This document shows, in pieces, positions 46,869-58,633 of a DNA stretch of 64,000 nucleotides; positions within the stretch are counted from its first letter, which is position 1, and every line of letters begins with the position of its first letter. The notes under the pieces are model-generated. The model saw only the letters and a program-made list of their open reading frames with translations, searched no databases and was not told where the DNA came from. The stretch is from Anaspis maculata (Eukaryota; Arthropoda; Insecta; Coleoptera; Scraptiidae). The stretch lies in the NCBI GenBank assembly GCA_949128115.1, contig OX421962.1:104128836-104192835 (forward strand). Direction: 5' to 3'. Position numbers and translations under genes: made by a program.

Positions 46869-48016
46869 AGAATCAACACTCCAGATTATAAAATACCTGT
46901 AATGTATAGGTCATCGTATGAAGTATAATGAATGAAATTAAATGAAACGCTGGACCGTGTAGGGTATTGGAAGCCCGAATTAGGCTTTGTTAGGCCGATT
47001 GAAGAAGCACGACCACATCTGATCCATCAGAAACGGAACCAACCGACACCTGAGGTAACGTAAAGAATGATTTTATGTCATCTTTTCGGGTTGGATTCGA
47101 CACTGAGTTGAGTGAATTTCTACGAATTAGATTTCTACCAACAAGATTTCAACGAACTAGTTTTTTTCCATCGAGATTTCTACCGTTGAGTTTCAACCAT
47201 CCAGTCTTCAACCTCCTGTTTCAAAGTCTAGAGATTTTGCCAGCAAGTCTTCGTCATCGTCATCTACGTACCAGGGAGATTCCCGAAATATTACATCGAG
47301 TATCGGCGAGATCCCATCTACTAGGAAGCGCTCCATCTCCCAAGCGACTCTTTCCTTTGAGAGAAACGTCTCAGCGTGAAGCCCGTTTCGGTTTGTGCAT
47401 GCAAGATTTTCCGAACCGCGCGGCTGGTTCTGTCGTACAGGCCTACCACCGTGGACGCCTTCTTCAGCGATTTCGAGCCTAGGCGACCGAGGCAAACGCT
47501 CGTTCGCACCCGGAAAGCTCAGCATACGACAACTGTCGATCGCGGCAAGTTTGGAAGCCATCTCCGAGTATACCACTTCGTGGAATAGGCCAAGTAAGCA
47601 AAGCGACATTTCGCTTACCGTAATACTTCATTTTCCCCTCTCTCGATTGTGTATTATTAAAAATGCCGTAACATATAATCAATTCTTTCGTCGATATATT
47701 TGTTTGAACATTACTCGAGTACCGTCCTAGTAAAAAGACGGAAGAAAGATTGAAGTTTCAAGGGTTAATAAAGTGCAGGTTAGAACTCAGAGGTTTCACA
47801 AAAATCGATGCGACTCCGGCCGTCCGCCAAAGGATATATTCGCTTAATACAAACTAACATCACATTTGTACGCTAGTCTTGAGGTTTCGCCATCGACATT
47901 TTTGTACCTTCTTGCTGGCGACTTTGTAAATAACTAATTTTTATAAGACGAAAGGTCTCTTCATTTGACTTGAATAACTGTAGTTAATATTGCGATCTCA
48001 AATCTGAATTCGTAGT
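46869..48016. other. Unassigned; long overlapping frames at 47075-47609
   Basis: Both strands stay open (135 codons plus, 133 codons minus). Part of this is a 15-17-bp GATTTCTACCRAC-type tandem repeat (47115-47230). No domain is recognisable on either strand, so I do not call a gene. Confidence 0.35.
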
Positions 48017-48084
48017 GTAGTGTATCCTGGTCACGGCACCATTTTTGTAGTGTATCCTGGTCACGGCACCATTTCTGTAGTGTA
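48017..48084. repeat. 30-bp tandem repeat with PBS-like word
   Basis: TGTAGTGTATCCTGGTCACG and what follows, through CACCATTT, is repeated just over twice with a 30-bp period. On the minus strand TGGTGCCGTGACCAGGAT resembles a retrotransposon primer-binding site placed after an LTR end (ACACTACA). No LTR could be delimited. Confidence 0.45.
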
Positions 48085-48839
48085 CCCCCCGTTTTCGATG
48101 TTGGCATTGATCGTCGTTGTTCCTTCCCTTCCCCACGTCGTTTACTTTTTACCTACGTTGTGTGAGTTCTTACTCTAGATGAGAATGTGTCGTTGGGGAT
48201 GAGGTTTGATTCTTGAATGAAACGCGAATGGAATGCAAGCAAAATTAATGTTTTATTGAAAATCAATTTGCAAAGTTTTAAATGAATTTGCTTCTTTTCT
48301 CAAAACACCTCACAACAAGAAATTGACAGGGATAAAATGACACAACATGATAAAGAATAACAAAACACAAAAACAAATGAAACAAGACAAATCATCACAA
48401 ATTATTTAGACAATGCAGGAATTTACAACAATGAAATGAACACAAAATCAGATTGGCAAAACAAAACAAGAAATCATGAACATGTTCAACTGTCAATTTG
48501 ATTGCAAAGGAAAAGTGACGTATTCGCTGACAGGCACCCATGGGAAGAACACGTCAAAGAAATCCATGCGTATCGCCTGGTTGATTGCTGGAAAATCCCT
48601 TCCCAAATGATCTGAATAATAGTCAAGCGTGAATGAGTCATGATGAAAAGTGACAAAGAAGTCACTCCAGTAATGCAGTGATCAAGTCAGCGTGAATCGG
48701 TGCTTGAACCTCTTTGAAACGTTTGCTTCGTTTACAAGTTATTTACATAACAACAGAAGGAAACTCGCTCGCTTACGCTTTGAAGAAAACTTTACGCTCA
48801 ACAGTTTATTTTACACTTAACAAACAAAAGAAGTCAAAT
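48085..48839. other. Unassigned AT-rich sequence
   Basis: A-rich with ACAAAACAAA and ATCATGAACA-type words. No gene seen. Confidence 0.4.
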
Positions 48840-49040
48840 TGATAGATAAGTAAACATTAAATAAATGATCGGTAAACAAGTACATAATAAACAAGAAACA
48901 AATGATAAGTAAACAAGTGGATAAATCAGCAAGAAACAAATGATAAGTGATGGTGTAGGTAAATAAACAAGAAACAAATGAGAGATAAATAGGTAGATAG
49001 ATAAACAAGAAACAGGTGAGAGATAAATAAGTAGAGAAGT
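48840..49040. repeat. Degenerate tandem repeat, AAACAAGAAACAAATGA units
   Basis: Five or so blocks of about 40-50 bp, each with RATAAACAAGAAACARRTGA and GATAAGTA-like parts. The long minus-strand frame over it is low-complexity Leu/Phe/Tyr and is not a gene. Confidence 0.7.
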
Positions 49041-49258
49041 TGGAGTTGGTCATACCCTTAGCAAGCAATTGGAAGGAAGAAGTATCTATAACGCATTCGC
49101 CCGAAATTCCCCAGCAGTTACCCATCACAAACCCCACAGATACATACTTACATACAAAACAGAACAATGGTTAGTAAACAGTAATCACATACAAGAAATA
49201 ACAGTAAATACAAGAAAATCGACTCGAGCCAACCTGTGGCCCTCTCTTCGTCGTTATA

Positions 49259-49454
49259 ATAATGATAATATTAAATGTTTTTCTCCTTATCGGCTTTTTC
49301 TCGCCATAGAAGTTTGCCCGTTTATTTATCAAGTTTACAAATTCAGAAAAGTGCAAATTTCGGACAACACAACACCCAGACTTTTCACCGGGAATCGAAC
49401 CCGGTACTTCCGCGTCGCAGGCAGCCACTCGACCGCCTGCGCCACGGGGCCGTC
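49259..49454 (-). repeat. tRNA-derived SINE (family 1), intact with TSD
   Basis: On the minus strand the head reads GGCCCCGTGGCGCAGGCGG, with a perfect Pol III A box (TGGCGCAGGCGG). It is followed by a perfect B box, GGTTCGATTCC. A 100-bp body with GTTGTCCRAATTTG and GCCGATAAGGAG-like blocks and an ATT-rich 3' tail come after. The 11-bp duplication TCGTCGTTATA flanks it at 49248-49258 and 49455-49465. A second copy is at 56728-56935. The intact promoter and duplication indicate a relatively recent insertion. Confidence 0.92.
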
Positions 49455-49465
49455 TCGTCGTTATA

Positions 49466-51805
49466 CAAAATTCCCCCCCCCCCCCAAAAATAAGAAAAGG
49501 TTGGTAGACTCAACAAGGCAGATTCATACGAGCAGGTGGACCCCCCCCCAGGACACGGAGAAGCGTGCAAGTCTTCTTTCCTTCGTTTACTTTCAGGTAT
49601 AACCCGACAATGAACAATGAAATGTGAATGAATCATAAAAAGTACTATTCTCTACTTAGTGGCTGATTTTAGCGTAGCAGAATTTCCTATTGTCGTCTTA
49701 CTGTTTGTGACGTAACTTGTGGGAAAGAAACAATTATGAAACCTCGAAATACGCGCGACAGCGAAATTCCGAAGCCACGTCATGAGTGCGCAAAGTGCAC
49801 ACCCACTAAATTGCGGCCTTTGCCATCAATATTGAGATCATTTGGGAATAGATGAATTACACAAAATTCAAAGCAGTGCAAAGCACCTTGGTTTCTAAGG
49901 AGAAAAACTGCGAGTTATGCAATCCCGTTGAGAACAAAGAGAACCAAGAATTTCGGGTTATGTACAATAATTTTGCGGACAAAAAAGGTATCGAAATGCA
50001 TGATTCGGTGAGTGGTAGGAAGCCAAAATTACGGTACAATAATCAAAGAAAGACCGACCTTAAATTGGTGAAAACGACGCACACTCGTTGCACAGAAAAT
50101 CACGTGTTCCTCACCACAGCTGATTCTCTTCTCTGTCCGCGGCTGCCGCTCGCCCAGCACCAACGCCATCTCCCTCTCCCATCGGCAAACGCTACGAACG
50201 TCAACGACCGTACCTACTTCAGGTACCAACGTACAAATAAAACAAAGGGGGAATACCACAGTAGGTTTTGTTTTGTACATGAAATTATTGTTACTGGTAT
50301 AAAAAACCCGATAACGTTATTTGTCGCTGTGGTTATCGCAGTTGGCGAAGCAGGTATCTATCGAGTCGCGTTAATATCAAATCGGTTTGAGTCTGTGATC
50401 TGACTTTCTTAGTCCGACAGTAGGTACCTACCTTTGTTCGAACAGAGGACGTTCAATCAATTCCGGCTTGAGGTGAAGCCTAACCTCTCTTCCAGAACGT
50501 AATATTTCGCTCATTGTGGTAATAACAGCGACTGGCAATTTCGTATATTTCATTTATTGTAAAATTAGCCAACCGGCACCTGTTCATGTTCTTTGCTTTT
50601 TGTAAATAAAATTTGTATTCGTAATCCAAACTTTGATTTTGACATTGATCTTCAGTATTGTATTAGTCATTGCTTGGTACTATATTTATTTTTAGGAATT
50701 CGGCCCACAATACTGTGGCGCCCCCGACCATCTTAAGAACCCCGGCCCTCTCCACTGATTAGCTGGCGGGCCGTGTTCCTGAATAAGACAGACCGATAGG
50801 TAAGTCGCACCGAAAAGGCACGAGGCCTTTTCACGCATGCAACAAACCTTGAAGCCGACGAATTTCTTCGTCATTTATTGTGGATTTCATTGAAAACTAC
50901 ATATACTGTAGTACTGTCGGAATACGATATTTCCGAATTCGAAACGCTCTGTTCAAAATGTAATTAGGCCTTTTGAAGTCAATAACTTGAGATCACACAG
51001 CTGGCACACCAAATCACAAAATATGTGCCTCCTGCGAAAACAAAGACAAATTGATCTGCCTCTTCTATTATCGTAGCACACCATCAAATCATGCTGAGTG
51101 ATTATTAGTCCAGTGTAGTGTAGTAGCAGGCATGACAAGGGCACGAAAAAAAAAACAGCTGCTGTGAATATCGAATTTGTCATTCGACACGTCATAACCT
51201 CCACCGCCGCCGGTGGCCAGCGGGCTTTTCCATTAATTTGCACGCGAATTAGGACGACAGTGTCGCCAACACCCGCACCCTCCTTAATTCTCCTGTATTA
51301 GCTTTCCGGTGGTTTCGCTCGGCAGGGAGAGGTTTTTTATTTTTGTTCCATCGCGTCACTTTACCCGTCCGTATTTAGGTCGCTCACACGACGATGACGT
51401 GATTTTTTTTACGAGAGTCCACACCCCTCGTTCTTTCAAGCTTGATTAGTTATTTTTATTGCTGTTTTGTTTGTGGTATTGCAGTTTCAAGACAGCTCAT
51501 GCTGGTCGTAACACTAGTCGAAGGTGTGATGGTGGTCATTAAGGGAAGGGTTATGAGCTTTCCTGATAGCAATCTTCGTGTTTTCCGAAACTACCATAAT
51601 TTATTTTTCCTTCGATTTTTTCAACGCTCACTCACAAATTCAATTTGTTAAGTTTCATTTCTTCCAATTGAATAAATGAGCAAATAAATGAATCATTTTC
51701 TCTCATTTGACATAAACAAACCGTGTGAGTGAATTGTTTTCTTTCCATTTCACAGGAATCTTTGGATTAAAACAATCGTATACCATGGAGTACAGTCCTG
51801 CTCAA
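49466..51805. other. Unassigned; longest frame 49852-50403
   Basis: A 183-codon plus-strand frame is the longest in the window. It shows no recognised domain, no signal peptide, and mixed composition in two halves. A poly-C run at about 49473-49485 and a second at 49542 lie nearby. Coding status is undecided. Confidence 0.35.
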
Positions 51806-51890
51806 GTGTGAGATTTTTCAATGCCCTAATATACCGCCAAGCACTCACGTTCGGTTGATGAATAACTGCTTTCTGTTGGGTTTACGAGTC
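51806..51890 (-). pseudogene. Gypsy-type RNase H fragment
   Basis: The minus strand reads SSYSSTERECLAVY, then a stop, then GIEK. It is about 70% similar at DNA level by eye to 46636-46755, so both come from related elements. Isolated fragment. Confidence 0.6.
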
Positions 51891-54846
51891 AAGCAACTTC
51901 CTTTTTTTGCTAACTTGATATAAAAACGGCAACAAAAGTGGTAACAGTAGCACTATCTTCGTTACTAAGTATAATATCCCAGGAACAGGATATATTCAAT
52001 TTTTTTTTAATGCTTAATCTGAAGCTGGACACTCCCTGATAATTATGTGGTGGCTTATTTCACTTGGATCTTCATAACAAGACAAAAAAAAATGCAAAAA
52101 AGACGCGAGGAAGGCCCTCATGATGCAGTGACGTCATCAGGTGATACCCTGTTTGGCAAACATCGCGCTTGAGGTACGGAGGTAACGAATTATTATTATT
52201 AATCAATTTGTTTGAAACTTTGTAACAGACATCAAGTTAGACGCCAAACTGGAGTTTGATTTGATAGAAGTGGATAAAATAAGTGACTCTGCGGTTATTA
52301 TTTATTATAGACAGCGATTTTGAGGAAGGGAACTATAGCAATTTGCAATTGGCCCGATGTTGACTGTGACATTGTGGACACGTTTTATTGCCATCCAACA
52401 GTTCAAAATATTGACAGTCTTCACAGTGAATTTCCAGCCGCCGACAAGAGTTATGTTTCATCAAATTTAGTGTTGTTTCCAGAAGTATTCGAAAATAATT
52501 AGTATTTTTCATGTCCTGTGGCGATTGGCCTAGTTCAAAATTAAAATATGCATTTAGACATGAAAGCGAGAGGATCCACATCTGGTGATAATTGAAAAGT
52601 GGGGATGCAGGACTCGGGTGAAGTGTGGAGAAGACGCGAGCGGGGTTGGTGTGAGAATGCCATAAAGAGACGACGCACGACGCCTTGTTTAGCGTTCCGG
52701 CTATTATTGTTACATTATTTGTTAATTGAGTTGTTTATGGTTGAGTGATCGTGGTATTTCGTGTGGAGTTCTCTTTGAAGTCACAGGGCAAGTAAATCAC
52801 TGATTTGGTGGTGTCCAGAAATTTATTGGCACGAATTATTGTGAAATCAGTCGCACTTCAATTGAATGGTCTTTATTATAAATGTTCATATGTTGTAGCC
52901 CAATCATAGTCTACAGTTAAATCGTGTCAGATTTAATTTCATTTCACGAAGTAAGACACATCGATTTTTCTCACCTGTACAGGTGCTTCAAATTGACTTT
53001 GCTTTTCTTTTCTATGCGGTTAACCCTTTCAGATTAACTAAGCATTAGTCAGTGCATTAAAATCATAAGCTCGAAGAATTGGAAGTGAGATTTAGAGGCG
53101 CGAAGATAGGGTTAAATCAGGTGCATTATTGCGGGACAAACAAGCACCCCGCTTGATGCCTGGAGCGCACGAAACGAACGCTGTCTGCACGAGGAACGTG
53201 AGAGGATGGCACCATGAACTAATGCGAAACAAAAGCAACAATTACTCGACCAAAAAAGGTAATCAACAGGTAGTTCACGACAGGACGGACTTGACGTGAC
53301 CCGTCTGGAAAGACGTTCGCTCGTTAAAAAAATGTTCCGGAATCTGGCTACCACACAACGTGATGCGATAGTAATAAGAGCGGAAAAATTGTGGAAAATT
53401 GCGGAAGTTGGGAGACGAAAAGCGCGAGAAATTCTCCCAAACAAAACCTGAAAAGCCAAGTCATTTGAAGCTACCTGATACATGATCTGAAATGAAGTTT
53501 TCTCCGAATAAGTCTATTGAAAGGGCTTGAACAAACAAAGAAATGTTTGTTTCTATGTGGAAAATGGATTAATTTGATCCTCTCATAAATATAACCGGGT
53601 TTGTGAACTAAAGAAAGGGGTAAACTAATTAATGAGAAACAGAAAGGTCAATGTACACAACGTAGGGGAGTCACAGGTGCCGACCCTTACAGTACTTGAT
53701 GATACTTACAACAAAATGATCTTCGCAACAGTCGAGAAGTCTAGTTTTTCGAAAATTCGCAGACTGAAACTAATATTTGCGCACCTCCAAATTTTTTGGC
53801 ACTGATACAAATAATTTGTTGGGTGCAGATTCTTTGGTTTTGGAACAACCAGCAAAAACACGTCTTGGCCTTACCCGGCATTATTGTTATGAAAATAGAA
53901 GCAAACCGTGAACGAGAAGGAACAAATAACAGTAGGTACATACTTGTTTGCAGTTCGAATTGACAGTTGGACAACTGATTTGAAAGTTTGAAACAGAAAT
54001 TCTTTGTTGCTATCGTAACTCAGGCAGGGTTGCCTGATAGTATAAAATCTGATGACATCACTGGATCATCTATTCAAACAAAACCGTCCCCTCCCCCTTT
54101 TTTGAAAAAAAGTTCGGCCTCATCACTGTTATATCTCAGTCTCTATCTCTCACACGGTTATCAGGGGATGTAATTACATAAAAATCAATGACTAAATGGT
54201 CAAATTTCTGAAATTGGATTATGAATAGTTATGAATAATCCATACGATAGGTACCATCCTGTATTTCTGGGAAGTCCACGAAATTTTCAATTGAATTTTC
54301 GTGGTCCACATTTTTTCTGTCAGCCCCCCTCAAAGGTGCAGGTTTACCCCTTAGTGGAAGGCAGGGGATTTTCGATTTTTTCAAATTTTGAGTGCGTGAC
54401 TTTGTCAGTTGATAGATAATCGGGAAAGGAATAGCCTTGAATAAAAAAAAGTTTTTTCAAGGACGGAATTTGAATGAAATTTGGACAAAAACAACTTCCT
54501 TTCTCTCTCTCTCGCTCCCTCTCTTCATCCACGTGTGGACATACAAATCACCACGAGGCGCTTTTGCTCACATAGATGGGTGGCGCTGGGAAATCTGACT
54601 AACAAATGCCTCCCATGAAATTACATACATGCATTTACTCTTTGGTCTTTGCATATTTACTGGAACATCACGTACTTGAATGAAAAACATGTTACCTTCG
54701 ATCCTGCATAATTCCCAAAGCGTGATATTTCACCTGGAATAATGGATCCGGCGATATGGCAATTCAGGATGTTTTTATTATACGTAATATGATTTGTGAA
54801 ATTACGAGCTGAAAACAAGAACTTGCGCGTTGTTTCACCGGGTCTA
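51891..54846. other. Unassigned sequence
   Basis: No exon with both borders, no domain and no repeat structure could be supported. Confidence 0.35.
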
Positions 54847-54848
54847 TA

Positions 54849-55041
54849 CAGGGTGATTCAGTTCCAATCGAGCAAACTTCACCGGGGTTTCTGACGCAAC
54901 TGGAAAAGTGGGTTAGAAGTATTGGCTTTCGAGCGCTTTTCTTTTCAACAGAAAGATGATATTTGGCATACATTTTTCTGTATCAAGACAATCAGGAGAA
55001 GCAACCATTAAAGTTTGTCCGACTAAAACTGAATCACTCTG
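54849..55041. mobile_element. 193-bp TA-flanked miniature element
   Basis: CAGGGTGATTCAGTT and AACTGAATCACTCTG are inverted repeats bordered by TA (54847-54848, 55042-55043). This fits a mariner-type miniature element. A lone left end of a similar kind (CAGGGCGGTTCAGTTT) is at 57937. Confidence 0.8.
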
Positions 55042-55043
55042 TA

Positions 55044-56727
55044 TTATGAGAAACAAAAGTTATTGTAAATTAATGTCACGGGACATGATGGGGAAATATC
55101 AAATGGCAGCGCTCCGCTTCCCACACCAAAGCGTTTTCCACACCCGGCTGGGTTTCGTATTAGGCCAAAGCTCAAAGAACTGGAATTAATAGAAGGCGGG
55201 AATGAGGGGTGGGGGAGGGGGAGAGGTGGCGTTGTCAGGAAACGGGAAATGTCATGTGATGACATTAAAAGCTCATAAGCGCGAAAGTGAAACACAGACG
55301 GCCAGAAGCGGAAAGTACAAAATATAGCAGTGTGATAATCAGGGTATAAGGTTTCACACAGTGGAAGGAGGAGCGGAAGGATTTATGGCTTTTCCGGACT
55401 AGTTTCGACGTATTTGCGCAAAAGCGTGAAATGGGAATTCAAAGTTCAAACTTTTGGAAATACAAATCATCGCAAGACTTTCATCTTTCAAAACCGATTT
55501 GCAGGGGTTACGAATTCACGAAAGCGTAAAAGACGCAAGCGTAAGGAAATAAACCAATCAGAAGCGAAGAGCCGAATGGATCTGAAAATGACTGGTCATT
55601 TCCGTTATGCTTGTGCGTCTCCGTTTACGTTTTTGTCAACTATAAATCAGGCTTCACCAAATACCTAGGAGGATATAAGAATAGGGAGGGAAGGTTCGTC
55701 ATAAAAAGTGAAGCCATGGAAATGTCATATCCGCCATCTTTGTACGCCCAAAATTTTTATCACTTCACCATTGAAACTGAATATTGCCACGTCAAGTTCT
55801 GCGAGCTGTCGCTCTTGTCAGTGTCAGTCTATGACGCTTTGTGCTGGACCAGATCCAGCCACATCCTTCCTAAATATGATCGTTGGATTACAAAAAGTAA
55901 TTTCATCACAGGTTTCACTTACTTCTACTTATTAGCATTTTCGTCACTAACTTCGTAGTAGGTGATAATCCGTAGCATTAGGCGGAATTCCACCAAGATA
56001 GGTACCTAGAGGTACTTTTCATTGTAATTTTGCCATGGACCTTGAAGTCTACACAGGCCTTAAGACTGGCTGATGATAAGGTTTCCAGAGTACCTCTATC
56101 ACTGTTCAGTGTAGATCACAGAGTGTAGATCATCATTAGGTGTATTAACAGTGCTGACCTCACAAATACGTGGTTGAATCTAGGAGGAAAGAATCGAACT
56201 GCTCATTTTCTGCTCGTTATTTTGGACTTTGCTGGTCATTGTCATCCTTGCCTAATATTCTACTGAAACATCGGGCGACCCCATACTACAGGTAGGCATC
56301 TTCCCTTCGGCTGCTTCAGCTCGCATTGATGGGATATTCTCCATACATGATATTGTATCCAGCGCACGTAGCCTCTGTCTTTTCCACACCTGGGAAAGCT
56401 GACCTATTCAGCTCTTATAGATAAAGCACCATCCAAACAAAATCCAGGCACAAAGATAAAGGATATCAGGCAGGACGCACTTTATGTCAACCAAAAAAAT
56501 ATCACTAACCTCAAATAGTTTCAAATTATTTCAATAACGTCAATTTAAATCACAAAAGTCAAAAGGCTCTTGACACTAGATGCAATATTTGGGCGTAGTT
56601 GCTACCTTACCCCTTACGTCTCCCGGCTTCATTTTCCCCCGCCCACAAGCTGGGTTACACTCCCTCCCTATTCTTATATCCTCCTAGCCAAATACCGAAC
56701 TGTTGAGTACCTATTTAAAATTTGGCG
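55044..56727. other. Unassigned sequence
   Basis: The longest frame is 115 codons (55611-55958, plus) and has no domain. No repeats were recognised. Confidence 0.35.
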
Positions 56728-56935
56728 CCGGCCCCGTTACGCAAATGGTTGAGTGGCTGGTGGCTGCCTGTGGCCATGGGGGCTCCAAGTTCGATTCCCG
56801 GGAGTGTCTGGCTGTTTGTGTTGTCCAATTTGCAATTTTTCTGGTTATGTAAAAAGTGATGATGTAGGGCAAAAACTCCTATGGCCGGTGCAGGCCGATA
56901 AGGAGGAAAACATTTATTTATTTATTTTAAATTTA
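56728..56935 (+). repeat. tRNA-derived SINE (family 1), copy 2
   Basis: The head reads GGCCCCGTTACGCAAATGGTTGAG, truncated here to its first part, with B box AAGTTCGATTCCCG. It then shares GTGTTGTCCAATTTGCA, GCCGATAAGGAGGAAAAC and a TTTA-rich tail with 49259-49454. It is more diverged and no clear duplication remains. It abuts a gypsy RNase H fragment. Confidence 0.85.
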
Positions 56936-56954
56936 CTGATAAAGTTGACTCAAG

Positions 56955-57047
56955 CCTGGCGCCCTGAATATATGGCCTAATTTTTTTAATCTCCATACAA
57001 CGGCCATGCACTTCTTTTCGGTAGTAGTGTAATTACATTCAGTTGGT
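56955..57047 (-). pseudogene. Gypsy-type RNase H fragment
   Basis: The minus strand reads NYTTTEKKCMAVVWRLKKL, the start of an RNase H domain. Upstream minus-strand frames (57228-57576) may belong to the same dead element but show no motif. Confidence 0.7.
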
Positions 57048-58121
57048 TGCAAAAAACGGCTTGTGAAGATGTTTATGTGCTTTCCATCTGGCTGATGGTC
57101 TCAGTCCAGTTACTGCGGAAATTTGACCGAGCTTCTTGATGTCTGACGCAACAGATGACTCCACTCGACTGTTCTGACTTCAGCCTCAGTTGCCGTCTTA
57201 ATTGCCATTTTCAAGTGCGTATCCCAATCACAGTTTATACTTGGACTTCTTCTGGTTTAGAGCAGCTTCACGTGTGCTCGAAAACATCTTTGACGTCGTC
57301 AGGCCCTCCAACACGGAGGTGCTACAGCCTAGTTTCCAGACAACTCCACTACAGATCGTTCCGTTGTTTGCCGCTACCGTCCGCTTCAGCAACACACGGC
57401 GGATAAAAAAATCCGAAGTGATTTCCATCGATCTGGATTTCACTGGAAGCCCACTTCTGACACCAATCATCACCGGATCGTCTTTCCATATATTTTCTTC
57501 TTAACAACATACAGGCAAATCGTTCAATTACATTCACCTGCCGAATTTCTCGAAAACTCCCACACACGCTTTCCATATCTTTTCAAGGCGCAAAAGCCAG
57601 GATAAAAAAAATGACGCGTCGTCGTCCTTCTTAGAAGCTATTCCGATCGTACGTACCTGGAAAAGCTTCTAGGTTTTTTTCTTCGGTCAATCTCTCATTT
57701 CGTTCCGTAAGTAATCCGTACTTAAATAATTGCCGGTCTTTATTCATAGCGATAATCTATAACGCATCAATAATTCATACAGAGGCATTACCTGTAAGAA
57801 TTGTCAAGGTCAGTGTGCTTGCGAACATCGTATTTTGTGTCCATGATGAACTTTGTTCACAAGGGAATTCATGTTAAGAAATTTGCGGATTTTTTTTTAA
57901 ATGATGAGCTTTGAAAGTCCGCTTATTATTTATACAGGGCGGTTCAGTTTCAAGTGTCAAAAATTGAGTGATCGATAAAGGATGAAAGAATAAAGAACCA
58001 TCCTCAGAACTTTTTTTAAAAAAATAGATCTGGAGATAAGGTACCCAAATATCAAGAAATACACTTTTTTCTGTGACCCCGCGGCGACCTGAAATTTTCA
58101 TTCCATTTCATAGAAATGTGA
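57048..58121. other. Unassigned; perhaps more of the dead element
   Basis: Frames of 75-100 codons on both strands at 57155-57576, none with a domain. The remainder is AT-rich. Confidence 0.35.
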
Positions 58122-58125
58122 ATAT

Positions 58126-58629
58126 TGTTACGTTTTTCACGTACGGGTTCGTTTATAATTAAGACGATTGTTTTAAAACACACACTATTGCTGCATACTA
58201 CAATAAATACACGCCAACAATTATTTACACTTGGAAATATCGCAGGTACTATTCGCTTTTATCCGCTCGCTATCACTTCGCATTCACTACTGGTGCTGTG
58301 GGCGATCCATGGTGCTTATATATTCCTTCGACTAGCGTTCTAGAACCTTCCATCGTCCTCGAGCAAATTCCACAATGACCCGGCATTTGGTTTCTAGGCG
58401 ACTCCCGAATAATCTTACACCTTTCGCGTGCAACCCCAACGTGCGGTGAAGTCGGCACCTCCGCCAAAATGAACAGATGTTTCTAACCCATTGTTGAAGT
58501 CTCCATTTAGTTCCACGGGCCAAAGCCTACACGCATGTTCTGGAATGCATTGGAGCTCCGCACTTGTACACTGCGACCTAATGGGAAGAGTCTAGAAAGA
58601 TCGCGTGTTCTCCAGAACCGCTCGTAACA
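58126..58629 (-). mobile_element. Solo LTR, copy 2 (504 bp)
   Basis: Same family as 43534-43980. TGTTACG...CGTAACA ends, a 4-bp duplication ATAT on both sides (58122-58125, 58630-58633), and a TATATAAGCACC box on the minus strand. The two copies share the ends and several inner blocks, such as AAAACACACACT and TCTAGAAAGATCG-like text, but differ by indels in U3. Confidence 0.88.
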
Positions 58630-58633
58630 ATAT

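Noticed and set aside
47075..47609. Overlapping long frames on both strands
   Set aside because: One end is a short tandem repeat, and neither frame has a domain. Gag of a retroelement was considered but not supported.
49376..49454. Genuine tRNA gene
   Set aside because: A and B boxes are perfect, but the tRNA fold is not closed and a SINE body with TSD follows.
49852..50403. 183-codon frame as a gene
   Set aside because: No domain, no exon borders and mixed composition. Chance or relic cannot be excluded.
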